A DNA stretch of 48,876 nt. Source: Synechococcus sp. WH 8020 (lineage in GTDB: Bacteria > Cyanobacteriota > Cyanobacteriia > PCC-6307 > Cyanobiaceae). This document shows, in pieces, positions 1 through 8,130 of this stretch. The DNA is taken from the NCBI RefSeq assembly GCF_001040845.1, contig NZ_CP011941.1:1-48876 (forward strand), written 5' to 3'. Below the pieces are notes generated by a model. That model had not been told where the DNA came from, made no database searches, and saw only the letters and a program-made list of their open reading frames with translations. The first letter of the stretch is position 1. Each line of letters opens with the position of its first letter. Made by a program: the position numbers and the translations under genes.

Positions 1-44
1 CTGAGTAAATAGCTCGATGCCAGGTAAAAACATTCCAAACGAAG

Positions 45-75
45 AAAGCCATCCCTTGAAGGGGTGGCTTTTTTT
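45..75 (+). terminator. Rho-independent terminator
   Basis: An 11-bp stem (45-55 with 61-71, one G-T wobble) has a 5-nt loop and runs into seven T on the plus strand. It would end a plus-strand gene lying left of the window. On the minus strand the T-run is poor, so it is not clearly the terminator of the SulP gene. Confidence 0.75.
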
Positions 76-145
76 GTGTCTTTTTTCGCGTTACTTTGTC
101 AATTGCCTCAATACCTTCTCCTTCCTTTAAGTCAGGCCATTGTTT

Positions 146-1432
146 TTAATCGCTGCTCTCTGATCGCTGATTGGTTTTTCTTCTAATGAATCCGTAGAGC
201 TGAGATGTGCTGACACCTACAATCACGCCCACGGCAAGGTTGTGTGGATGAGTCAGCATCGTCGCTAAAAATGTAGCGATCATTAGAAGAGTGTCGATCT
301 TAGGTAATCTCCCTATCATCCTCAAACTGTCAGAGTCTGCAGTTGCAACTGCGATCGAAATCATGACTGCGGCGACTGCGGCTAAGGGGATTAATCCAAG
401 AATTGATCTTGCGAAAATTAAAATGCTAAGTATAAATAGTCCCGTCGATAAGGTTGAAAGTCTTGATTTCGCCCCGTTCTTTACGTTCATAACCGATTCG
501 CCTACGAGTGCACATCCAGCCATTCCGCCAAACAATGATGTAATGATATTTGCGATTCCTTGCCCGATGCCTTCCGATTTTTTATCCGCCGTTGTTTCTG
601 TGAGTGTATCGATGTAATCGACCGTGAGAAAGGTTTCTAACAGGCCTACGAGCGAAATTGCAATTGCAATTGGCACTGTTGTCCATAGAAGATCAAGGCC
701 AGCAATGTTCTGGGCTCCATTGATGAGGAATGGCATTTCCGGTAAGTGGATTCCCTGCGGCAGGCTCCCCAGGTTGCTGACTCTTGGCACATCTAATTGC
801 ATCGTCCATGCAAGTATGGTCACGACAGCAATGGAGATAAGTTGAGAGGGTATTTTTTTCGTGATGTAAGGAAATGAATAGATGATTAGTAGTCCTATTG
901 TCGTCAATATCCATACGGTTGGTAGCTCGTTCGCTGTTGGTAGGTATGCTTCCTGATGTTTTTCAAGTCCTAGAAGTTGCTCAAAGCCAAGTTGTGGTAA
1001 TTCTGCTTGCAAAATGAGTAATGCCAGTGCGTTAACGAATCCACTGACAACAGGTTTTGGGATGTACTTCATTAAAGCCGAAATGTTGCACAGGCTCCAG
1101 ATGATCTGGAGACCCCCCGCAAGCATGCTTGCTGTTAGCACAAGAATGATTCCTTTGTTGTCTGAAAAGTTATTCCCTTGAGCGGCAAGCCCTGTCATCA
1201 GTACGGCAGTTGATCCTGATGCTGAGGTGATCATCGCGACTCGACTTCCTGTGAAGGCGATTGTGATCGTTAAAAAGATCGCGCCATAGAGGCCGAGCTC
1301 TGGAGGAAACCCAGCCACTCCAGCGAAGCCAATTGCTTCCGGAATAAGTACCAATGCCATCACCAGGCCAGCTAACAGATTTGGGACCGGTGCTATTGCT
1401 AACGAGTTTATTTTATGTTTGAGAGAAAGCAT
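146..1432 (-). CDS. SulP family inorganic anion transporter, without STAS domain
   Basis: A 428-residue polytopic membrane protein of the SulP (SLC26-like) family, which in cyanobacteria includes sulfate permeases and the sodium-dependent bicarbonate transporter BicA. The N-terminus shows the family pattern (LAGLVMALVLIPEAIGFA, then GLYGAIF and TGSRVAMITSASGSTAVL), and hydrophobic segments continue to about residue 415. The protein stops at a short basic tail (IRRKTNQRSESSD) where most relatives carry a cytoplasmic STAS domain, so it is shorter than the usual 500-600 residues. No STAS coding remnant is visible downstream. It is the last gene on the minus strand after psaE-mutM, separated from mutM by about 200 bp. 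The substrate (sulfate, bicarbonate or another anion) cannot be decided from sequence. Confidence 0.85.
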   Translation of the reverse strand: MLSLKHKINSLAIAPVPNLLAGLVMALVLIPEAIGFAGVAGFPPELGLYGAIFLTITIAFTGSRVAMITSASGSTAVLMTGLAAQGNNFSDNKGIILVLTASMLAGGLQIIWSLCNISALMKYIPKPVVSGFVNALALLILQAELPQLGFEQLLGLEKHQEAYLPTANELPTVWILTTIGLLIIYSFPYITKKIPSQLISIAVVTILAWTMQLDVPRVSNLGSLPQGIHLPEMPFLINGAQNIAGLDLLWTTVPIAIAISLVGLLETFLTVDYIDTLTETTADKKSEGIGQGIANIITSLFGGMAGCALVGESVMNVKNGAKSRLSTLSTGLFILSILIFARSILGLIPLAAVAAVMISIAVATADSDSLRMIGRLPKIDTLLMIATFLATMLTHPHNLAVGVIVGVSTSQLYGFIRRKTNQRSESSD

Positions 1433-1638
1433 TTTAGAGTTATTTTTATCATGATAAGAGTCTCTTTGGTGATGAGCAAGATTGCCTTGGGTGAAACTTT
1501 TTTTATTGTTATTTATCTGGCATCATTCCTCTGGTGTTTGTTTTGCTGCTTTCTTGAGCTACTAGTTTCGCCTAGTGATTCCTGCCATTGGGATGGATTG
1601 CTTTTCCCTCGCGCCGTCTCCGTGTGGCGACTTTGTTA

Positions 1639-2508
1639 TCACGTTTGGCAGCTGGAGCACCAGTGGGTGCTGCGTCCTGCCAGCTTGATTCGTTCGATTG
1701 CTTTCCCACATTTTGGACATGGTTGCCCGGTGCGTCTATAGACCGCTGCTTGTCCTCCGTAATTGCCATTCACTCCTTCGAGATCTCTGAAGTCACTAAA
1801 GGTGGTTCCCCCTGCCCCAATACTTAGGTCTAAAATCTCGATCAAGCATTCCCTGAGTTTGTCTAATTGTTTGCGATTGAGTTGGCCTGCTGGAGTTTGA
1901 GGGCGAATCCCTGCAGCAAACAAACTTTCATCGGCATAGATGTTGCCGGTGCCTGCCACGATCGATTGATCCAGTAATGCCGCTTTGATTGAGCGTGTGG
2001 ATCCTTTAAATCGCTCTTGCAAGTACTGCGTTTTGAAGTCTTGGCTAAAGGGTTCAGGGCCTAACTTTTTTAAGCCCGTGATGATGGAATCAACTGCGGT
2101 ATCGGGTGGGACCCACCACATTTCTGCAAAACTTCTTAGGTCAACGAAGCGTAATTCTTGGCCCTTAGCATTCCAAAACCGCACACGAGTGTGTTTGCAG
2201 GGTGGAGTGTCGTCCTCAATCCAATGAAATTGGCCTGTCATTCGTAAATGAACACCCCAATAACCGGCGCTTTGTTCAGCGGCATCGGCATCGGTTGATC
2301 CAGGCCTATGAAGCTCCGCGTAAAGATACTTTCCTCTTCTCGTCCAGTGACCAATGCGGCAATTGACGAGTCCGGACTCAAAGCACTCTGGTCCACCAGG
2401 ACTTGCAATCGTCCTGTCCCGGCAGACTTCAAGATCGCTGACGACGAATTGATTGAGACGATTCGCTAAGCCACGACGAACCGTCTCAACTTCGGGGAGT
2501 TCGGGCAA
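1639..2508 (-). CDS. mutM: Formamidopyrimidine-DNA glycosylase (Fpg/MutM)
   Basis: A DNA base-excision repair enzyme that removes oxidised purines such as 8-oxoguanine and cuts the abasic site. The start is TTG at 2508: this places the obligatory N-terminal PELPEVETVRRGL directly after the initiator, and the catalytic proline must be residue 2. A longer reading frame upstream overlaps psaE and is not real. The protein has 289 residues. The C-terminus carries the zinc finger CPKCGKAIERIKLAGRSTHW followed by CSSC (C-X2-C-X16-C-X2-C). It begins 5 bp after the psaE stop codon, so it is almost certainly cotranscribed with psaE, a pairing that links oxidative-damage repair with a photosystem gene. 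Confidence 0.95.
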   Translation of the reverse strand: MPELPEVETVRRGLANRLNQFVVSDLEVCRDRTIASPGGPECFESGLVNCRIGHWTRRGKYLYAELHRPGSTDADAAEQSAGYWGVHLRMTGQFHWIEDDTPPCKHTRVRFWNAKGQELRFVDLRSFAEMWWVPPDTAVDSIITGLKKLGPEPFSQDFKTQYLQERFKGSTRSIKAALLDQSIVAGTGNIYADESLFAAGIRPQTPAGQLNRKQLDKLRECLIEILDLSIGAGGTTFSDFRDLEGVNGNYGGQAAVYRRTGQPCPKCGKAIERIKLAGRSTHWCSSCQT

Positions 2509-2513
2509 CGGCC

Positions 2514-2723
2514 TCAGGCCGGCTCGAGTTCCGCTTGAGCGAAATTGTTCGTGTTGATTCCGCCTTCTGATCCTGAAATCCCGTTGTAATTCACCTTTTC
2601 GAAGCGAACGACCACCGGGTAACGAATGCCTGAGGTGTCGATGGAAGCCACCGTGCCGACATCGTTGTACCAATAGGACTCAGGGCGCTTAATGCGCACC
2701 TTGTCACCGCGGGAAATTGCCAT
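2514..2723 (-). CDS. psaE: Photosystem I reaction centre subunit IV (PsaE)
   Basis: A 69-residue stromal (cytoplasmic) subunit of photosystem I that helps dock ferredoxin or flavodoxin and supports cyclic electron flow. The whole SH3-like sequence is recognisable: [20 protein letters not shown] at the start, then GTVASID and the conserved [14 protein letters not shown], and a C-terminal [11 protein letters not shown]. Length matches the family. Start is ATG at 2723. The larger reading frame around it is an artefact of an open upstream frame. It heads a two-gene minus-strand operon with mutM and is divergent from the plus-strand gene starting near 2869, leaving about 145 bp for its promoter. 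Confidence 0.97.
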   Translation of the reverse strand: MAISRGDKVRIKRPESYWYNDVGTVASIDTSGIRYPVVVRFEKVNYNGISGSEGGINTNNFAQAELEPA

Positions 2724-2868
2724 CGCTGTGCAGAAACGTTGATGCAATCTGAGCGTATCGCTGAGTGGCCTCAAGATGGAGTGAGCGTCACAGAATGTCG
2801 TTCGACCTGTTGCCCAGTTCGCCGCATCGGCATGGCAGCATCCATCACCACACCCTCTGTCACCGCCT

Positions 2869-3906
2869 TTGACGAGCCTGAGTTCCGAAGCACCCGCGTT
2901 CAATCTCGATCTCCCAGACCCTGAACGGGATGACATCAGCACGATGGAATTCCTTGCGCGTCTCGAGCAGGCCTGGGACGTGTGCGACAAATTTGACTTG
3001 CAGACCGAAATTTGGCGTGGTCGCATCCTGAAATCGGTGCGGGACCGCGAAAAACGCGGTGGGGAAGGACGTGGTGCTGGCTTTTTGCAGTGGCTTCGTG
3101 AACGTGAAATCAGTAAGACCCGGGCGTATGGATTGATCCAACTGGCTGAATCAGAGCAAGGTTTGGTTGGTGAGGGCTTGCTTGAGCCATCGAGTGTGAA
3201 CCAGTTTTCAAAACGCGCCTTTCTTGAGACCGCTCTGGCAGCTCCTGAAGTGCAAGTGATGATTGCTGAAGCCGCGAACGAAGGGCAGGAGATCACTCGC
3301 AAGCAGGTCCGCAGGCTCACCGACGATTTCACCTCCGCAACCAGTCCCTTGCTTCCGGATGAAATTCGTCAAAGGGCGCAAGAGAATTTGTTGCCATCCA
3401 AGGTTGTGGCTCCTCTGGTGCGCGAATTATCAAAGCTTCCAGAACTTCAGCAGGAAGACTTCCGCAAGGTGCTTCGCGATGAGCCGGAACTTGACCGGAT
3501 CAAGGACGTGACCCATACGGCGCGATGGATCACGAAGGCCACGGAATCAGGTGTTGCTGTGCGTGCCTTTCAGCAGGGTGAACTTGACCTTGAGAAAGCG
3601 ATGCAGGAGGCACAACGTCTCGATGCTCTGGGTTTGCTTGCCGATGCTGTTGGACAGGCTCAGGCGCTGGAGTCTGCGGTCCTTAAGCTGCACACCTCTT
3701 GGAGACGGTTAGGCGGTCTGCACGAACGGCTATGGGTGGAAAGCGGAAGTAGCACCCCCTATTTACGCGATGTTTTGACAGCGCTACAGACGTTGAGTGG
3801 TGCCACGATGCGGGTCTCCCTGGGCGAACTTGCTGGGGGCAAGAGGGTGAGACTCCAACTCGTTGAGGAGGCTCCTGATCAACTGGAGCCTCCGATAACC
3901 CTCTAG
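2869..3906 (+). CDS. Hypothetical protein with possible helix-turn-helix segment
   Basis: I do not recognise this 345-residue soluble protein. Around residues 70-92 the sequence [20 protein letters not shown], followed by LAES, resembles the HTH-like segment of DUF3102/phage-type proteins, suggesting DNA binding. The rest is mostly helical, rich in Glu, Leu and Arg, with no signal peptide or membrane segment. The frame is open back to a stop at 2782. The listed start is TTG at 2869; the alternative is ATG at 2944 ([11 protein letters not shown]). Neither has a clear Shine-Dalgarno sequence. It lies divergent from psaE and about 50 bp upstream of recQ on the same strand, so it may be cotranscribed with recQ. 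Confidence 0.75.
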   Translation: MTSLSSEAPAFNLDLPDPERDDISTMEFLARLEQAWDVCDKFDLQTEIWRGRILKSVRDREKRGGEGRGAGFLQWLREREISKTRAYGLIQLAESEQGLVGEGLLEPSSVNQFSKRAFLETALAAPEVQVMIAEAANEGQEITRKQVRRLTDDFTSATSPLLPDEIRQRAQENLLPSKVVAPLVRELSKLPELQQEDFRKVLRDEPELDRIKDVTHTARWITKATESGVAVRAFQQGELDLEKAMQEAQRLDALGLLADAVGQAQALESAVLKLHTSWRRLGGLHERLWVESGSSTPYLRDVLTALQTLSGATMRVSLGELAGGKRVRLQLVEEAPDQLEPPITL

Positions 3907-3956
3907 ATCTGGTGTTCGTTAAAGTGAAGGCACTAGCTGTGGAGTGAGAGGGAGAG

Positions 3957-5447
3957 TTGGATTCACTCCTTGAGGCTCTCCACAGGCATTACGGCTGGGA
4001 CTCCTTTCGTTCAGGACAACGTCCAGTTATCGAAGCGCTGCTGAGCGGTCGCGACTGTTTAGCAGTGCTCCCAACTGGAGGTGGAAAATCACTTTGTTTT
4101 CAGCTTCCTGCCTTGGTGCGGCAGGGGTTGGTGGTGGTGATTTCTCCGCTCGTTGCCCTGATGGATGATCAGGTTTTGCAACTGCAGCGGCGAGGCATTG
4201 CTGCTGCCTGTCTGCATCGCGGGATTCAACCTGAACAACGACGTTTGATTCAGACGCAGTTATCGGCTGGTAACTTGCGGCTTCTCTATCTCGCCCCAGA
4301 GCGCCTTCAAGGTGAGGCGGCAAGAGACATGCTCTCTGTGCATGCGAGGCAAGGGAAGTTGGTGGCTTTGGCCGTGGATGAGGCCCATTGCATCAGCGCT
4401 TGGGGCCATGATTTTCGGCCCGACTACAGGCGCCTTGGTCAGCTTCGCGCCCTGTGCCCTGGTGTTCCGCTCGTTGCATTGAGTGCAACCGCAGCCCCAA
4501 GGGTGCGGGCTGACATTCTCCGGTTGCTTGGGTTATGCAAACCGCTGATTCAAGTGTCGTCGGCGCAACGCACCAACCTTCGCTACACCATGCGGCGCCG
4601 TCCGAGCGATCCGCTCCCTGATGTCTTGGAGGCCCTGCAGCAGTCACGGGGTGCCAGTTTGATCTATGCCAGAACCCGTCGTTCGGTGGAGCTCTGGGCC
4701 GAACGGCTACAAGCCCAGGGCATTCCTGCGATCACTTATCACGCCGGGCTGGAGGCGGAGCGCCGTGATGAGGCTTTAAGGCATTTCCTAGGGGCTGATG
4801 CGCCTGTTTTGGTGGCCACCGTGGCGTTTGGGATGGGTGTTGACCGCCCGGACGTGGGGTTGGTGTTGCACTTGGATTTGCCTGCGACACCAGAGGGTTA
4901 CCTCCAGGAGTCAGGTCGCGCTGGACGTGATGGAAGACCGGCTCATTGTCTTGTGCTCTTTTCCCCTGGAGACCGAACCAGCTTGGGCTGGGCGATGCAG
5001 TCCACGTTGCGCCGTTCTTCTGAAGGCAAGGCGTCTTCCGACGATGTTTGGCGCGTGGAGTTTTCTCAGCAGCAATTGAGGCGGATGGAGGCCGTCGCTG
5101 AGGGAGAGATTTGCCGAGAGCAGGCTCTGCTGCTCTCAGTGGGCGAGCTCACGACTCCTTGCGGCCGCTGTGATCGTTGCCTGGCTGATGTGAGGCTCAA
5201 GGATTGGTCAGATCGCGCCCAAGACTTGTTGGAGGTGATCGATGCCGGGCAGGGAGCAGACTTCCGCAGCCTGACTGAGCGATTGCGGGAGCTTGATGGC
5301 AGCGAAGAGCGTTGGGGTTGGCTTGCGCGCAGGCTCGTACAAGAGGAGCTCATTCGCGAGAGCAACGACGGTGCCCAACGCTTGTCGTTAAGGGATAGCG
5401 GCCGACAATTCCTGCATGAACCTTGGCCCCTGCATTACGCAGCTTGA
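3957..5447 (+). CDS. recQ: ATP-dependent DNA helicase RecQ family
   Basis: A 3'-5' superfamily-2 DNA helicase acting in recombinational repair and replication-fork processing. The motifs run in order: GGGKSLCFQLPA (Walker A, about residues 41-52), DEAHCISAWGHDFRPDYRRL (motif II with the RecQ aromatic loop), SATA (motif III), AFGMGVDRPDV (motif V) and ESGRAGRDG (motif VI). A zinc-binding module with C-X-residues and CGRCDRC follows near residue 400. At 496 residues it is a short RecQ lacking a C-terminal HRDC domain. Start is TTG at 3957, preceded by a purine-rich GGAG stretch. The 3' end faces the LysM gene convergently with a gap of 28 bp. Confidence 0.93.
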   Translation: MDSLLEALHRHYGWDSFRSGQRPVIEALLSGRDCLAVLPTGGGKSLCFQLPALVRQGLVVVISPLVALMDDQVLQLQRRGIAAACLHRGIQPEQRRLIQTQLSAGNLRLLYLAPERLQGEAARDMLSVHARQGKLVALAVDEAHCISAWGHDFRPDYRRLGQLRALCPGVPLVALSATAAPRVRADILRLLGLCKPLIQVSSAQRTNLRYTMRRRPSDPLPDVLEALQQSRGASLIYARTRRSVELWAERLQAQGIPAITYHAGLEAERRDEALRHFLGADAPVLVATVAFGMGVDRPDVGLVLHLDLPATPEGYLQESGRAGRDGRPAHCLVLFSPGDRTSLGWAMQSTLRRSSEGKASSDDVWRVEFSQQQLRRMEAVAEGEICREQALLLSVGELTTPCGRCDRCLADVRLKDWSDRAQDLLEVIDAGQGADFRSLTERLRELDGSEERWGWLARRLVQEELIRESNDGAQRLSLRDSGRQFLHEPWPLHYAA

Positions 5448-5475
5448 TCGAGGCCTTGGCAAGGCATCGGCTGGC

Positions 5476-6513
5476 TTAAACGGTTTTGTTACAGCGATCC
5501 TTCACCAAGTCCTTCTCGAAATTGGTTTGCGGAGCAATCCAGCTCTTCCATGCACCATCAGAACTGGTGACATTGATTTTGCGAGCGGAACAGTTCACGG
5601 CCACGTAAAGGGGCTTGCCTGCGCTGTTCAAGGTTGGCGCCACCATGCTGCCGCCCATGGATTGCCAGTTGCTCCAGTCCACTTGAAGCGGGCCGTAGGT
5701 TCGCCATGACGCTGGTTTGGCCTCCACTGATGGGGTGGTAGTGGTCTTGCTCGGAGTCGCTTTTTTGGGCGTCGTCTTCGTTGTCGCCGTTTTGGGCTGA
5801 ATGGGTTTGGCTTGAACCGTCTTGGATGGTGCGCTGGCTGTTGCCGTGAGAACTGGTTTTGTTGCTGGCGTGGTGCTGGTTGGCACTGCTGTGCTGACCG
5901 ATTCTGTGATTTCGGGGCGACGGGTATCCCGAAGCATCAACTTGGTTCCAATCGTCACCTTGTTGGGGTCATTGATGGTGTTGAGATCAATCAGAGAAGC
6001 AACCGGAACCTCATAGGCGCGCGCGATCTGGGTGAGGGTTTGGCCTCGGGCCACGGTGTGGGATGTGGCGTTTGGATTGGCTTGAATCGGCGTCGGCTTG
6101 GCTTTTGCCACGGGCTTGGGCTTGGGAAGCACGGCCGATGTGGGCAGCTTCAGCGTTTGTCCTACCTCAACATGATCAGCGCTTTGAAGGCTGTTGATGG
6201 CGATCAGATCTCTTTCACTGACGCGATATCGAGCCGCAATGCCACCGAGGGTGTCTCCGCCTTTCACGGTGTGACGGCCTTGGCCAGCGCTGACAACGCC
6301 CCTGGCACCGCTGGGCAAACGCAACGTTTGCCCAACTTCCACATGGTTTGAATTGCGAATTCCATTCGCTCTCATCAAGCTTCCAACCGATACGCCATAG
6401 CGTTCAGCAAGACCTGAGATGGTGTCTCCTGGTTTGACAGTGATTGATGCCGCGCCCGCTTGGAGGGGCATCAATGCCGACAGGGTTAGGGCGGCGGCAA
6501 CAATGCTTCGCAT
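5476..6513 (-). CDS. Secreted triple-LysM cell-wall-binding protein
   Basis: A 345-residue exported protein. The N-terminus is a signal peptide (MRSIVAAALTLSALMPLQAG, then AASIT). Three LysM modules, which bind peptidoglycan N-acetylglucosamine, follow at roughly residues 24-67 (VKPGDTISGLAERYGVS), 80-125 (VKGGDTLGGIAARYRVS) and 150-197 (VARGQTLTQIARAYEVP). Next is a low-complexity Thr/Lys/Pro linker of about 70 residues and a C-terminal domain of about 75 residues with two cysteines (NCSARK and DRCNKT) that could form a disulfide. No catalytic domain is recognised, so it may be structural or a targeting factor rather than a hydrolase. The C-terminal domain may be specific to cyanobacteria. 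Confidence 0.88.
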   Translation of the reverse strand: MRSIVAAALTLSALMPLQAGAASITVKPGDTISGLAERYGVSVGSLMRANGIRNSNHVEVGQTLRLPSGARGVVSAGQGRHTVKGGDTLGGIAARYRVSERDLIAINSLQSADHVEVGQTLKLPTSAVLPKPKPVAKAKPTPIQANPNATSHTVARGQTLTQIARAYEVPVASLIDLNTINDPNKVTIGTKLMLRDTRRPEITESVSTAVPTSTTPATKPVLTATASAPSKTVQAKPIQPKTATTKTTPKKATPSKTTTTPSVEAKPASWRTYGPLQVDWSNWQSMGGSMVAPTLNSAGKPLYVAVNCSARKINVTSSDGAWKSWIAPQTNFEKDLVKDRCNKTV

Positions 6514-6617
6514 GCTTCTTTCTGTGCTGGGCGAAAGATAAGGTGTCTAGCCCAACTCGCCAGTCCCTCGCGCGGATTCATTGGTATTGAGTGATTTCGA
6601 CTGCTGTTCAGCGTTGT

Positions 6618-8021
6618 TTAGCTCACAAAACGGCGAAATAACGCAGGATTCAAGGTGTAAGGCGGGTAGCGGAGACGAAGGTCAAGAAACCAGGGCCGGC
6701 TCAGCACCGAACGTTCGTGAGAGAAGGTTCGAAAGCCGGCTTCTGCTTGATAGCTGCCCATCCCACTGGGTCCCACTCCACCGAATGGCAATTCCGGAAC
6801 ACCTTTTTGCAACAGCAAGTCGTTGAAGCAAACCCCACCTGAACTGGTGCGCTGCAGAACCTCGTTTTGGTCGTTGTGATCACCGCCAAAGAGATAGATC
6901 GCTAAGGGTTTGTCTTGCTGTTGGATGCGTGTGATGGCGCCATCCAAGGACTCCACCGTCAATATCGGCAATAACGGGCCGAAGATTTCCGCTGTCATTA
7001 AGGGATCCTGATCGCTGTGAACCTCAATCAGGGTGGGTGCGATCTTGCGGCGTTGTCGGTCGCATTCGCCCCCAAACAGGATTCGCCCCTCGTCTCGTGC
7101 TGTTGTGATCAGCCCTTCGAGATATTGAAAATGGCGATCATGGATTAAACAGCCGAGATCAGCGCAAGCGAGTGGATCCTCTCCATACAGATTGCGGCGC
7201 TCCTCTTTCAAGGCATTCACAAGGTGTTCCCTGATGCTGGTCTGAACCAGGAGGTGATCAGGGGCGAGGCAGGTTTGTCCAGCATTCACCCCTTTGCCCC
7301 AAATCAAGCGGCGTGCTGTGACGGTCAGGTCTGCACTCTCGAGCACAACAGCAGGATTTTTACCCCCAAGCTCCAGCGTGACGGGGGTGAGATGACGGGC
7401 GGCGCCGGCCAGCACCTTGGCTCCTATCCCTCCGCCACCGGTAAAGAAAATGTGGTCAAACCCAAGGTCTACGAGAGCGGCTGCGCTGGATCCATCTCCA
7501 TTCACCACCCTCACGACATCACTGGGAAATGCCTCCGTGATGAGGCGCGTGATCAGGGCTGCGGAGGCAGGAGCATGTTCTGAAGGTTTCAAAACAACGG
7601 TGTTTCCCGCCGCAAGGGCACTGATCAGGGGCTGGAGCGTGAGCATGAAGGGGTAGTTCCAGGGGCCGATCACGAGCACACAGCCCAGGGGTTCTCGGAT
7701 GAGTTGGGCGCGCCCTGGCCGTTGTGCGATCGGCACGGCGATGCGGCGAGCTCGCATCCAAGCCTTAAGGCGCCGCCGCGTGACTTTTAATTCTTGAAGC
7801 AACGCCACGATTTCAAACATGCCCTCGAGCGCTGGCTTTGCCAGGTCGACACGCAGGGCGTGAAGGATGTCTGCTTCATGTCGATGAAGCAGGTCGCTTA
7901 ACCGTTTTAATTGCTTTCGTCGCCAAGCTTCTGGTCGGGTCTGCCCCGAGACGACTGGAGAGCGCAGGGTCTTTAAATCAGCAGCTTGAAAGGCCTCGTT
8001 ATTGCTGGAGCTGACCATCAC
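6618..8021 (-). CDS. Aldehyde dehydrogenase (class 3-like)
   Basis: A 467-residue NAD(P)-dependent aldehyde dehydrogenase of the class 3/fatty-aldehyde type, which oxidises medium- or long-chain aldehydes to acids. It shows GPWNYPFMLTLQPLISALAA, GNTVVLKPSEHAP, the FTGGGGIG cofactor loop, ELGGKNPAVV with the general-base glutamate, and the catalytic cysteine in NAGQTCLAPDH. The C-terminal FGGVGPSGMGSYQAEAGF is also typical. It lacks the long C-terminal membrane anchor of animal FALDH. It is divergent from the GH13 gene at 8131. In cyanobacteria, homologues clear fatty aldehydes. A link to the neighbouring glycerol and sugar genes is possible but not shown. Confidence 0.92.
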   Translation of the reverse strand: MMVSSSNNEAFQAADLKTLRSPVVSGQTRPEAWRRKQLKRLSDLLHRHEADILHALRVDLAKPALEGMFEIVALLQELKVTRRRLKAWMRARRIAVPIAQRPGRAQLIREPLGCVLVIGPWNYPFMLTLQPLISALAAGNTVVLKPSEHAPASAALITRLITEAFPSDVVRVVNGDGSSAAALVDLGFDHIFFTGGGGIGAKVLAGAARHLTPVTLELGGKNPAVVLESADLTVTARRLIWGKGVNAGQTCLAPDHLLVQTSIREHLVNALKEERRNLYGEDPLACADLGCLIHDRHFQYLEGLITTARDEGRILFGGECDRQRRKIAPTLIEVHSDQDPLMTAEIFGPLLPILTVESLDGAITRIQQQDKPLAIYLFGGDHNDQNEVLQRTSSGGVCFNDLLLQKGVPELPFGGVGPSGMGSYQAEAGFRTFSHERSVLSRPWFLDLRLRYPPYTLNPALFRRFVS

Positions 8022-8130
8022 AAGCCATGGGATCTGAGGTCATGCTCGCAGTCCTGATCGCTGGATCAAGAAAGAGGGGGTGACGTCGCGGCCGATCAGG
8101 GTTAGTACGAGATGGAATGGTGCCGGCGTG

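Noticed and set aside
2739-2924. 61-codon plus-strand ORF overlapping the start of the gene at 2869
   Set aside because: It ends inside the larger gene in another frame and shows no protein-like conservation.
2509-3332. Long minus-strand frame containing psaE
   Set aside because: Only the PsaE part is homologous; the upstream part is antisense to the gene at 2869.
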